This document shows positions 18,655-27,201 of a stretch of DNA of 64,000 nt, in pieces. The stretch covers positions 62,001 to 126,000 of the forward strand of contig JAUIJL010000024.1 in NCBI GenBank assembly GCA_030431255.1, in the 5' to 3' direction. The notes below the pieces were generated by a model. It was not told the origin of the DNA and ran no database searches. It saw only the letters and a program-made list of their open reading frames with translations. Origin of the DNA: Thermoanaerobaculia bacterium (GTDB lineage: Bacteria; Acidobacteriota; Thermoanaerobaculia; Multivoradales; J023). Position 1 is the first letter of the stretch; each line of letters opens with the position of its first letter. Position numbers and translations under genes: made by a program.

Positions 18655-19838
18655 GGCTCGTTCGCTCGGACGATGGCCAGGAAATAGGCGGGTTGGCTGT
18701 GGTCGAACTCCGCTTCGGGATTTCCGTTTTGTCGGAGTGCGCTTTGGGTTCGGTAGATGCCTCGGCCGAAGCGGTTGACGTAACCCAGCACCTTCATGGC
18801 TTCAGCGATTTTGGGATTGCGGTAGTCGTTTTGGCTCGGAAAAGTATCCGCAGTGACCGCGCCGAAAAGCCCGCCAGGATTTTGGATTTCGATCCGATCT
18901 TCGAACCAATAGAAACGCACGGGCGCGTTCGATTGGTAGTCTCGATGCATGATCGAATTCATCAGAAGCTCTCGAATAGCCTGGGTTGGATAGGGTGTGC
19001 CGGCCTGCTCGCGAAGCACAGAGACGGCGGTCGGCTGAACCGGAAAGAGGGTCTTGAGGAATTCGTCGAGCTGCCGCAGAACGGAAATCAGATCCCCTGA
19101 GAAATCTCGTTCGTCGACCGGCTCGGAATCAAGGCCTTGGCCGTCGAAGCGGACATATTGAACCCAGGCGCCGGGAAACCAAGTCTGCGGCAAGGTGGCG
19201 AATAGTAAGGCGCCCGCGTTGGTGGCGCACTGCTCTTTGGAATCCCAAAACCCCAGCGAAGCCATTTGCTCGAGAAGATCGCGGTGATTCTCTTCGAGAA
19301 TTTCAGGCGCGATCGCAGCGTTGCGGTAGGTGAGCTGAAAGAGATCGAGGATGAGGTCACTCTGTTGGCAACCTCGGCAAGGACGTAGATCGAAGGAGCG
19401 GGCATGGTGCCGCCGGCGCTCCGTGAGGATGCGCTCTTCCTGCTCGCTCGCAATGCTCCTGCGGGGCCCTCGACGGACGCAGACTCGGCCCCTATACCTC
19501 ACGGGTGGCATGTCGGAGGGCTGGACTTCCACGACGACCAGGTCGCCGTCGGGAAACGATCGTTTTTCGACCACCAGGGAAGGGCGGGGGATGATCTGCC
19601 CAGAATCGGCGTAACTCGCCATTTTCTGGAGCAGGTCATCGGTCACGTCGACCCCTGAGACCGCTCCGTTGTCGGAGGCGCCGAGGATGAGGTACCCGGG
19701 CAAGCCTCGCCCAGGTAGATCGTTGGCGAAGGCGCAAATCGCCTCACAAAACTTGTCCGTGTCTCGAACCGTGGTCGTTCTTTCGACTCGCGGAGATTCC
19801 AAATCCGCCAATAAGGCCAACAAGTCGTCGTCCGTCAC
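18651..19838 (-). CDS. AlbA_2 (Schlafen-like) ATP-binding protein
   Basis: About 395 residues. The N-terminal half carries an AlbA_2-type domain (ICAFANDLPG, GYLILGASDNGAVSGV, VCVRRGPRRSIAS), a putative nucleic-acid-binding fold related to Schlafen. The C-terminal part has IRELLMNSIMHRDYQSN and RIEIQNPGGLFGAV, the N-box and G-box-like motifs of the HATPase_c_4 group. The frame is open further upstream, but I choose the GTG at 19838 (V-TDDDLLALLADLESPRVE) because family members start there and GGAAGAAGG precedes it. It overlaps the downstream ParA-like gene. Members are usually called transcriptional regulators; the pairing may point to stress or defence. Confidence 0.82.
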   Translation of the reverse strand: MTDDDLLALLADLESPRVERTTTVRDTDKFCEAICAFANDLPGRGLPGYLILGASDNGAVSGVDVTDDLLQKMASYADSGQIIPRPSLVVEKRSFPDGDLVVVEVQPSDMPPVRYRGRVCVRRGPRRSIASEQEERILTERRRHHARSFDLRPCRGCQQSDLILDLFQLTYRNAAIAPEILEENHRDLLEQMASLGFWDSKEQCATNAGALLFATLPQTWFPGAWVQYVRFDGQGLDSEPVDERDFSGDLISVLRQLDEFLKTLFPVQPTAVSVLREQAGTPYPTQAIRELLMNSIMHRDYQSNAPVRFYWFEDRIEIQNPGGLFGAVTADTFPSQNDYRNPKIAEAMKVLGYVNRFGRGIYRTQSALRQNGNPEAEFDHSQPAYFLAIVRANEP

Positions 19839-19929
19839 GCCGCGCCTTCTTCCGGGTGCAAAGGTTAGTAGCCTGCTGATTATCGCACGGTCGGCAACCG
19901 TTGCACCAACGGCGGCGGTACAGAGAGGT

Positions 19930-20613
19930 TCAATCGTCCAAGGGTTCCGGATTCCAGATAGACACTTCTTCAAGGGGTTTGCGGGCCAGGTCGGGCACGG
20001 TGGCGTCGGGGGCGGGGTAGCCGACGGGGAAGAGGATGTAAGGCTTCTCGTTGACGGGCCGGCCGAGGATGTTGTTGAGGAACTTCATCGGGCTCGGGGT
20101 GTGGGTGAGGGTGGCGAGGCCCATGTTGTGCAAGGCGGCGATGAAGAATCCGCAGGCTAGGCCGACGCTTTGGGGCACGTAGTAGTTTTTGCTCTTATTG
20201 CCTTCGTCGTCGACTTTGTAGAGCTCTTCGAAACACACCACAATCCAGGGCACGACCTCGAGAAAGGGCTTCCGCCAGTCGGTACCGATCGGAGCGAGGG
20301 CTTGGCGCCATTCGTCGGACATGCGGTTGGAGTAGGTTTCTTTCTCTTCCGCTTCCGCTTCGACCCGGATTCGATGTTTGATCGCCGGGTCGGAGACCGC
20401 GACGAATTTCCACGGCTGGCGGTGGGCGCCGGAGGGGGCGGTGGACGCGGTGCGGATCGCGGTTTCGATCAGCTCCCGGGGCACGGGATCCGGTGAAAAC
20501 TCACGGACGCTACGGCGGGTATCGATGAGCTCGAAAAAGTCGTTGGCCCGGCGGCTCATTTCGTCGGCGGGAAAGCGATCGCGGCGATAGGGGATGAAGG
20601 GATATTCGGTCAT
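19930..20613 (-). CDS. Nitroreductase-family flavoprotein, iodotyrosine-deiodinase-like
   Basis: A 227-residue FMN-dependent protein of nitroreductase fold. IDTRRSVREFSPDPVP and TASTAPSGAHRQPWKFV are the FMN-phosphate and isoalloxazine-binding elements. The lid motif EEKETYSNRMSDEWRQAL followed by GTDWRKPFLEVVPW closely matches the iodotyrosine deiodinase (IYD) subgroup rather than ordinary nitroreductases: the E, Y and K of the lid that bind the tyrosine zwitterion in IYD are all present. It may reductively dehalogenate halotyrosines or bind tyrosine; that is inference from the family. AGGAG precedes the ATG. It is monocistronic in appearance. Confidence 0.87.
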   Translation of the reverse strand: MTEYPFIPYRRDRFPADEMSRRANDFFELIDTRRSVREFSPDPVPRELIETAIRTASTAPSGAHRQPWKFVAVSDPAIKHRIRVEAEAEEKETYSNRMSDEWRQALAPIGTDWRKPFLEVVPWIVVCFEELYKVDDEGNKSKNYYVPQSVGLACGFFIAALHNMGLATLTHTPSPMKFLNNILGRPVNEKPYILFPVGYPAPDATVPDLARKPLEEVSIWNPEPLDD

Positions 20614-20958
20614 GGGAATGCTCCTGGATTAAATGAATCGCCTCGATGATGGCAAATCCCGGCTCCAGGCGTGTCAGCTCTGGGTCAGCGGCCGGGGTGA
20701 GAGCGGCAATTTGCTCGTGCTCAGGTCGCAGTGTCAGCGACTGTCACGGACGACGACCTTGAAATCGAGGTAGCCGGGCAAGGCAAGGGTATCCTGCCGG
20801 GTGCCCTTGTCAAGCGCGGATCCGTGAGCCCTCACCCCCAGCCCCCTCTCCCTACGCGGGCCGCCCGCAGACGGGAGAGGGGGAGCCGGAGCGCATGTCC
20901 CCTCTGGTTTCCTCCAATCCCGGCCCGGGCGGGGCGCATGGAAGGGCTCGGGTGGCGG
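20614..20958. other. Intergenic region with one inverted-repeat element
   Basis: 345 bp without a supportable gene. It holds the promoter side of the IYD-like gene and, at about 20826-20886, an inverted repeat (see separate entry). The remainder shows nothing I can name. Confidence 0.6.
20826..20886. repeat. REP/MITE-like inverted repeat (CCCTCTCCC...GGGAGAGGG)
   Basis: The left arm CCCCCAGCCCCCTCTCCC and the right arm GGGAGAGGGGGAG flank a GC-rich centre (GCGGGCCGCCCGC). The same sequence style (CTCACCCC-AGCCCCTCTCCC with its complement) recurs between genes in many GC-rich bacteria and is usually a non-autonomous mobile or structural repeat. Only one copy is present here. Confidence 0.6.
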
Positions 20959-22632
20959 CTACAGTGGTAAGGGCTTGTGTAGAAAGTATCCCTGGACGTA
21001 GTCCACTCCCATGTCTTGAACGATTTCGAGCGCCGCTTGATCTTCCACCCATTCGGCGATGGTCTCTAGTCCCATCAGATGAGCGATTTCGTTGATTGAA
21101 GCCACCATGGCCCGGGCGATGGGGTCGTGGTCCAAGTCACGGACGAATTGACCGTCGATTTTGAGGATGTCCACGGGCAGATTCTTCAAGTAGCCGAAGG
21201 AGCTGAAGCCGGTGCCGAAGTCGTCGAGCACGAATCTGCAGCCCATGTTCCGCAACGCGCCCATGAAATCCAACGCGCGGCTCAGATTCGCCACGGCGTG
21301 GGTTTCGGTGATTTCGAAATAGAGACGGTCCGCGGGCACCCCGGCGGCGGCCACCATGTCCGCCAGGTGCTCGAGGAAGATCTCGTCCCCCAAGCTCTGA
21401 CCCGACAGATTCAGGGTCACGGCCCGGTTGTCCAGGATTTCACCGGAGGAGAGGATCTCCAGGCTTTTGCGAATCACCCAGCGGTCCAACAGCGGGGCCA
21501 TCTCGTGACTTTCCACCAGCGGGATGAAGCGGTCGGGGGGAACCAGGTCCTCTTCCGGCCCGGTCATACGCACCAGAATCTCGTGTAAGGGCGGACCATC
21601 GCCCAAGGAGTCGATCTGCTGCTGGTAGAGGCGGAATCCGTCCTCCGCCAGGGATCTTCGAATGCGTTGGATCCAATTTCGACGGCTGAACCGGTCGTCA
21701 GCGCCGTCACGCTCGGCGTCGAAGACGTGGATCTTGTTGCGACCGCTTTGCCGTGCCAGATGACTGGCCGATTCCACATCTTCCAACACTTGGGTCACGT
21801 GGGAGCGGCTGCCGTCCACGCCGACCACGCCGATGTGAAAGCCGACCTCGAAGTGCTGGCCACCCCAGGTGAAGCGGAAGAGATTCAAGCGGCGTCCGAG
21901 CTCCTCAGCGACCTCCACGGCCTGCTCCAGGGAGCCCCTTTCGAGCAGGATGTGAAAGTCGCTGCCACCGACCCGGCCCAAGATGGCCGATTCCCCCAGC
22001 TCCCGCTCGAGAAAGACCGCGACTTGGCGCAACATCTCGTCGCCGGCGACGCGACCGTAGCAATCGTTGACCAGGGTCAGCTCCATCAGCTCCAGGTGCA
22101 GGAGCGCGTGCAGGGCCGAGCGGTTGCGGGCGGACTCGATCGCCGCCACCAGATAACGCTCGAAATTCTTGCGGTTCAGCAGGCCGGTGAGCGGATCATG
22201 GCTGGCCTGGAACACCAGCTCTCGTTCGGCGGTACGCATGTGGGTGAGGTCTCTGAACACCACCACCACGCCGTGCATGGTGCTCGGACCGGCGGGGGCC
22301 AGGGGCGAGATGGTGTCGCGAATGGTGTACTCGTTGCCGTCTCTGGCCATCAGGGCGAACAGCCCGGGAGGCGAAAAGGGCCGACCCTCCGCCAGACACA
22401 TCTCCACCACGTTTTGCCGGGGTCGCCGATGGGTTTCCGAGATCACCCGGTAGATTTCGGAGAGGTCGCACCCCTTGGCTTCGGCCAAGGACCAGCCGGT
22501 GAGGCGCTCCGCGGCCGGATTCATATAGTCGATTCGTCCGGCCGCATCGGTGCGGATCACACCGTCGCCCATGGATTCGAGGGTCGCCGTCGCCAGCTCT
22601 TGCTCTCGGTCGGTCTGGACGGAATCGCCCAT
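20959..22632 (-). CDS. PAS-GGDEF-EAL cyclic-di-GMP protein
   Basis: A 557-residue cytoplasmic protein: PAS domain (about 14-135, GVIRTDAAGRIDYMNPAAER), GGDEF domain (about 140-300) and EAL domain (about 315-555). The GGDEF signature is degenerate (GGSDF), so diguanylate cyclase activity is doubtful. The EAL domain has EILVRM in place of EALLRW, but keeps the other catalytic elements: NLSGQSLGD, FEITETHAV, DDFGTGFSSFGYLK and ETIAEWVED. It is therefore probably a phosphodiesterase regulated by the PAS and GGDEF parts. It lies 59 bp downstream of the HtrA gene in the same direction, extending the kinase-protease cluster. Confidence 0.9.
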   Translation of the reverse strand: MGDSVQTDREQELATATLESMGDGVIRTDAAGRIDYMNPAAERLTGWSLAEAKGCDLSEIYRVISETHRRPRQNVVEMCLAEGRPFSPPGLFALMARDGNEYTIRDTISPLAPAGPSTMHGVVVVFRDLTHMRTAERELVFQASHDPLTGLLNRKNFERYLVAAIESARNRSALHALLHLELMELTLVNDCYGRVAGDEMLRQVAVFLERELGESAILGRVGGSDFHILLERGSLEQAVEVAEELGRRLNLFRFTWGGQHFEVGFHIGVVGVDGSRSHVTQVLEDVESASHLARQSGRNKIHVFDAERDGADDRFSRRNWIQRIRRSLAEDGFRLYQQQIDSLGDGPPLHEILVRMTGPEEDLVPPDRFIPLVESHEMAPLLDRWVIRKSLEILSSGEILDNRAVTLNLSGQSLGDEIFLEHLADMVAAAGVPADRLYFEITETHAVANLSRALDFMGALRNMGCRFVLDDFGTGFSSFGYLKNLPVDILKIDGQFVRDLDHDPIARAMVASINEIAHLMGLETIAEWVEDQAALEIVQDMGVDYVQGYFLHKPLPL

Positions 22633-22691
22633 GGTTATGAGATCGCGGTCATGGAATCGAGATCACTGGAATCGAGATTATCGGATCGAAA

Positions 22692-23864
22692 TTACTGTAT
22701 GGAAATCAAGCTGACGTCGACCTGACGCTCCTCTTGTTGGTAGATCAAAGTCAGCCGTGCCGTGCCGCCCACTCCGAGCTCTTCGAAGGCGAGCACCAAG
22801 TCGTCGATCTTGCGCACGGGTTGGTCGCCGACGGCGATGATCACGTCCCCGAGCTCCCAACCGCCCCGCCGGGTCTGGCGCAGGCCGCGGATGCCCGCGC
22901 GATCCGCTGGTCCGCCGGGCATCACCCGCTGCACGATCACGCCGGTGATGCCGTTGCGTCGAGCGTGGTAGTCGTCCACCAGCTCGACGCCGATGCCCGG
23001 CTTACGGGGCTCGCCGAATTCGATCAGCTGGGGCACCAATTGGGCGATCGTGTCCACGGGAACGGCGAAGCCGATGCCGGCCGACGCGCCGCTCGGGCTG
23101 TAGATGGCGGTGTTGACCCCGATCAGCCGGGCCGCCGAATCGAGCAGGGGACCGCCGGAATTGCCGGGGTTGATGGCGGCGTCGGTTTGGATGACGCCGC
23201 GAATCTCCCGTCCTCCGGGGGATTTGAGCTCCCGGCCCAAGGCGCTCACCACGCCGACGGTCAGGGTTTGATCGAGACCGAAGGGATTGCCGATGGCCAG
23301 CACTTTCTGCCCCACCACCAAATCCGCCGACGAGCCGATGGCGATCGGCTGAAGCAGATCCCGGGGCGCGTCGATTTTGAGCACCGCGAGGTCTTTATTT
23401 TCCGCCAAACCCACTAGCTCGGCATCGTAATCCTGCTCTCCGAGGGTGACCAACCAGCGGCGACCGGAGCCGATGACGTGAAAGTTGGTCACGATGTGGC
23501 CCGAGGTATCCCAAACGAAACCCGAGCCGCTGCCGGAGGGGATCTCGTAGACGTCGAGGGAAAAGAAGTTGCGACGCCGCAGATTGATGGTGGAGATGTT
23601 GACAACCGACGGGCTGACCTCCCGAAAGACCGAAATGTCGCGCCGCTCGTCGGAGGTCAGCTGTGCCAGTGGATCCGACGGCTCGATGCCGGCCAAGGGT
23701 TGGGCTGTCGCGGTGCCCGCCAGCTCGCCACGTAGATCCAGCGCCGGCTGGGTCGAGGGGTCGGCGTTTTCGCTGTGACCCTCCGAGGCCCTCCACAGAC
23801 CTGAAAGGTGACCGACGGCGAAGGCCAAGAGCAGAATCAACAAGGCGCGTGCGGTGCGAATCAT
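22692..23864 (-). CDS. HtrA/DegP-like periplasmic serine protease with PDZ domain
   Basis: A 390-residue protein with an N-terminal signal or membrane anchor (ALLILLLAFAVGHLSGLW), a trypsin-like domain with the full triad (HIVTNFHVIG for His, NKDLAVLKID for Asp, NPGNSGGPLLD for Ser) and one C-terminal PDZ domain (about 285-385, GVIVQRVMPGGPADRAG). One PDZ makes it DegS/HtrA-like rather than DegP with two. It likely degrades or senses misfolded envelope proteins. Its ATG overlaps the stop of the large kinase gene by four bases, so kinase and protease are co-translated, which suggests a shared envelope-stress pathway. Confidence 0.93.
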   Translation of the reverse strand: MIRTARALLILLLAFAVGHLSGLWRASEGHSENADPSTQPALDLRGELAGTATAQPLAGIEPSDPLAQLTSDERRDISVFREVSPSVVNISTINLRRRNFFSLDVYEIPSGSGSGFVWDTSGHIVTNFHVIGSGRRWLVTLGEQDYDAELVGLAENKDLAVLKIDAPRDLLQPIAIGSSADLVVGQKVLAIGNPFGLDQTLTVGVVSALGRELKSPGGREIRGVIQTDAAINPGNSGGPLLDSAARLIGVNTAIYSPSGASAGIGFAVPVDTIAQLVPQLIEFGEPRKPGIGVELVDDYHARRNGITGVIVQRVMPGGPADRAGIRGLRQTRRGGWELGDVIIAVGDQPVRKIDDLVLAFEELGVGGTARLTLIYQQEERQVDVSLISIQ

Positions 23865-26800
23865 GGGGCTGAGGGAGACTCCTTATCCTCGGTATCCTCG
23901 GTGGGAAGCTTCTTGAGCGCTTCGATCAACGCCGCGGCGTCGGGGTAGCGATCCTCGGGTTTTTTGGCCATCAGCCGTTGCAGCAGCTCGGCCCACGCTT
24001 TGGGCAAGCCCGGACGCAGCTCCTGGATGTCCGGTGGCGCCTCATTCAAGTGTTTCATCACCACCGCGGTGGGCGTGCTGCCGACGAACGGCTCCTTGCC
24101 CGAAAGAAGTGTGTAAGTGATGACCCCGAGGGCGTAGAGGTCGCATTTGCCGTCGAGCTCGAGGCCCTGAATCTGCTCCGGTGCCATATAAAGAGGCGAG
24201 CCGATGACCTCGCCGGTGCGGGTCAGGTGGTTGGAAGAATCGTCGCTCATCCGGGCGATGCCGAAATCCAGCACCTTGGCACGCCCGCCCACCAAGATCA
24301 CATTGCCCGGTTTGAGATCTCGATGCACGATCTGGAGTCGGTGGGCTTCGCCGAGGGCGGAGGCGATTTCGATCACCAGATTGCGGGTGCGCTCCAGCTC
24401 CAGGGGCGCCTCCTGGGAGATGACCTCGTCTAGGCCCGGCCCTTCCAACAGCTCCATGATGATGAAGATACCGCCGGGGAAGCGACCCATGTCGTGGACC
24501 CGCACCACATTGGAATGGGTGATTCGGCGGCTGATCTGAACCTCCCGAAACAGCCGCTCCTCATCCTCGGTGCGGCCGAGGGCCGGCGTGATCACGGATT
24601 TGATGGCGACTTCGCCGCCGAGGTCTTGATCACGGGCTTTGTAGACCCGGCTCATGCCACCTCGGCCGATTTCCCCCAGAATCTCGTAGCGATTCGAGAG
24701 CACCTGGCCGGGCACGAAGCCGATCGACGAAAGGGCCGCGCCGAGCTCGGACGTCTGGGGACGGGCAAGAGGGTTCGACTCCAGGCAGCGGACCAGGAAC
24801 TTCAAGAGCGACGACGGCAGCTCTTCGCGCACCTCGTCGGACCATTTGACCTCGACGTCGTCGAGGGTTTCCATGCGGTCCAAACCCATGGGCAGCTGGG
24901 CGCCGAGCAGCTCCATGGCCAGCAGACCGAGACTGTAGATGTCCGAGGTCGGACCGATGATCAGGTCCTGACGCACCTCCGGGCTGAGGTAGGCGCGGCT
25001 GGTGGAGTCGGTGCCTACGTCGAGGAATTCCCGCAACCCGACCCCGACCATCCGGCAGTGGTTCTCGTGGTTGATCAAGATGGTCTTGGGGGAGAGCCAT
25101 TGGTGGGTCACGCCTAATTTGTGGGCGCTGGTCAAGGCCTCGCACAGCTGCTGGATGATGTGCAACGCCATGCGCGGGGTGAAGCTACGGTTCTCCGACA
25201 AGGCGGAGCTCAGGGTTTGACCGTCGAAGGCCTCGTAGATCAGCAGCACCTTGTCACTCGCCACCTCGGCCCGCTTTAGGGTCAGGATCGCCCGGTGCTG
25301 GATGGTCGAGACTTGGCGCGTGATGTGCTGGAACGCGCCGACCCGTTCGCCGATCACCGCCAAGGGGAACGACACCATATGCACCTGCTCGCCGGTCTCT
25401 TTCTCTTTGGCGAGCAGGAAATCCGCGCCGTGCCACCAGGGCTCGATGCGATCCTCAATGGTCACCGGTAGCTCGATGATGGCGCTGTGCGACTTCTTGG
25501 TGCTGCTCGTTCGCGGCCGGGTGCCGGTATCGGCGCCGGTTTTGGTGCCGTCGGGAGCGAAGCTGTGGGTGCCGGTCGACGCCTTCGACGGCTTGAGGCC
25601 GATCCGTTGGGTGGAGTTGCGCTCCGCTTCCAGAGCCCGGGTGACCCCCGTGGTGTCTTCCTCCTGCAGGAGCTTTTCGCTGGCGATGCGGGCGCGCATC
25701 ATCTCGTGGCGTTTGACCGTGTCGCGGAAGTCGATGCGGTCCGCCAGCACTTTCTGATACGCCTTCTCGGCCGCGGGAAATTTGCCCCGAGCTTCCAGGA
25801 AGCGCGCCTGGCAGTAGAAGAATTCGTGACGCACGATTTCTCGGCCCTGCTCGCGCAGGTCCCTCAGCTCGAGCAGACGCTCCTGGGCCGCTTGCTCGAG
25901 ACCGGCGTCCACGAGGATGGGCACCAACAACAAGGAGCCGGCCACGTAAGCGTCGTCTTCGACCTCGATGGATTGAAGAATCTTGAGCGCGTCTTCCGTG
26001 TTCTCGGCGACCAAATATTGCTCGGCGGCCTTGAGCCACTCTTCCGCGGTCACATAAGCGTCGGCCGCGTTGCTTGCGCTGCCGGCTTTGACGAACGATT
26101 CAGCGGCCAGCTTGTGCTCTTGGGCGCGGGCGAAGCAGGTGGCGGCGTCGTAGTACTTGCCGGCTTGGTGGTAGAGATCCGCGGCAATGCGAAACGACTC
26201 TTCCTGGCGCCACAGATCCGCGGCCCGCAGCAGGTCACCGGCGGCTTGGAACGCTGAAGCCGCGGCCGCCAACTTGCCGATTTCCTCGAAAATCTCACCC
26301 GCTTCCTTTTGACGACCGGCGTTGGCGAGAATTTCCGCCTTGAGCTCCGGATCCACGTCCTCGGTATCTTCCACCAGCCGCAGGGCGTCTTTTTCCTTGC
26401 CGATGGAGATATAGGCGCGGGCGGCCTCTTCCGTGGCGCCGGCCTTTTCGAAGAGGCCGGCGGCTCTATCGGTGCGTCCGAGCTTGATCAATAGGCGAGC
26501 GGCGTCTCGACGACGCCCGAGCTTTTCGAGCAAATCCGCCCGCTGACGGTCGAGATGGCGCAGTCTTTGGTCGAGGAATTGATCGGATTTGCCGCTGCTG
26601 CGCTGTCGCAGCTCGTCCCCTTCTTTCTCCAATACCCGCAGGGCGCTGTCGACATCGCCACCGTCGAGGTAGCACTCGGCCGCCCGTTCGTAACGATCCG
26701 CTTGCTCGAAGAATTTGGCCGCCCGCAGGGGCTGTTTGTTTTTCAGGCTGGCTTCGGCGGCTTTGTGATTCAGCCCAGCCTGTTGATATTTGGCGATCGC

Positions 26801-27028
26801 GTCCCGGTAACGCCCTTCGCCTTCGAGAATCTCGGCTGCTTTTTGACCGCGCCCGAGCTTCTCGTAGGCCTCCACCGCCTTGTCGATGTCTCCGAGCTTC
26901 TTGTGGTAGACCTGCGCCGCATCTTCCCAGCGCTCGGCTTTCTCATAGAGCTGTGCCGCCTTGAGATAGCTGCCCTTTTGATAGAGCTCATCCGCCCGCT
27001 TGGCGGCGTTGAAGCTGAAGATGCCCAT
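23861..27028 (-). CDS. TPR-pseudokinase-Ser/Thr kinase fusion protein
   Basis: A 1055-residue protein. Residues 1-460 form an alpha-solenoid of TPR-like repeats (AAQLYEKAERWEDAAQVYHK and similar). After a Thr/Ser-rich linker, residues about 525-765 look like a kinase fold without catalytic residues: HQWLSPKTIL replaces HRDLKPxN and GVGLREF replaces DFG, although SPEVR and DIYSLGLLAMELL are kept. Residues about 781-1040 are a complete Hanks kinase (GRGGMSRVYKARD, HRDLKPGN about 902, DFGIAR, MAPEQIQG). No transmembrane segment is obvious. The pseudokinase probably regulates the active kinase. It is the first gene of the kinase-HtrA-PAS/GGDEF/EAL cluster. Confidence 0.92.
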   Translation of the reverse strand: MGIFSFNAAKRADELYQKGSYLKAAQLYEKAERWEDAAQVYHKKLGDIDKAVEAYEKLGRGQKAAEILEGEGRYRDAIAKYQQAGLNHKAAEASLKNKQPLRAAKFFEQADRYERAAECYLDGGDVDSALRVLEKEGDELRQRSSGKSDQFLDQRLRHLDRQRADLLEKLGRRRDAARLLIKLGRTDRAAGLFEKAGATEEAARAYISIGKEKDALRLVEDTEDVDPELKAEILANAGRQKEAGEIFEEIGKLAAAASAFQAAGDLLRAADLWRQEESFRIAADLYHQAGKYYDAATCFARAQEHKLAAESFVKAGSASNAADAYVTAEEWLKAAEQYLVAENTEDALKILQSIEVEDDAYVAGSLLLVPILVDAGLEQAAQERLLELRDLREQGREIVRHEFFYCQARFLEARGKFPAAEKAYQKVLADRIDFRDTVKRHEMMRARIASEKLLQEEDTTGVTRALEAERNSTQRIGLKPSKASTGTHSFAPDGTKTGADTGTRPRTSSTKKSHSAIIELPVTIEDRIEPWWHGADFLLAKEKETGEQVHMVSFPLAVIGERVGAFQHITRQVSTIQHRAILTLKRAEVASDKVLLIYEAFDGQTLSSALSENRSFTPRMALHIIQQLCEALTSAHKLGVTHQWLSPKTILINHENHCRMVGVGLREFLDVGTDSTSRAYLSPEVRQDLIIGPTSDIYSLGLLAMELLGAQLPMGLDRMETLDDVEVKWSDEVREELPSSLLKFLVRCLESNPLARPQTSELGAALSSIGFVPGQVLSNRYEILGEIGRGGMSRVYKARDQDLGGEVAIKSVITPALGRTEDEERLFREVQISRRITHSNVVRVHDMGRFPGGIFIIMELLEGPGLDEVISQEAPLELERTRNLVIEIASALGEAHRLQIVHRDLKPGNVILVGGRAKVLDFGIARMSDDSSNHLTRTGEVIGSPLYMAPEQIQGLELDGKCDLYALGVITYTLLSGKEPFVGSTPTAVVMKHLNEAPPDIQELRPGLPKAWAELLQRLMAKKPEDRYPDAAALIEALKKLPTEDTEDKESPSAP

Positions 27029-27149
27029 GCGTTCGCCGATACCCCTTGGCGCGAGATCACGAGTTTGCGCGAGTCACGAGCTTGGATTCTACTCCAATGG
27101 AAGGCCGGTCGAGCGCCGGACTTCGGTCAAATCCCATCTGCCGGCTCAA

Positions 27150-27186
27150 ATAACAAAGGCGGCCCGGAGGCCGCCTTTGTTTCTGC
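27150..27186 (-). terminator. Rho-independent-type terminator after the dehydrogenase
   Basis: CAAAGGCGG (27154-27162) and CCGCCTTTG (27171-27179) form a 9-bp stem with an 8-base loop, 22 bp past the dehydrogenase stop. On the minus strand the stem is followed by TTATTTG, a weak T-rich tail. Confidence 0.75.
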
Positions 27187-27201
27187 CGAAAGGGTCGGGC
27201 T

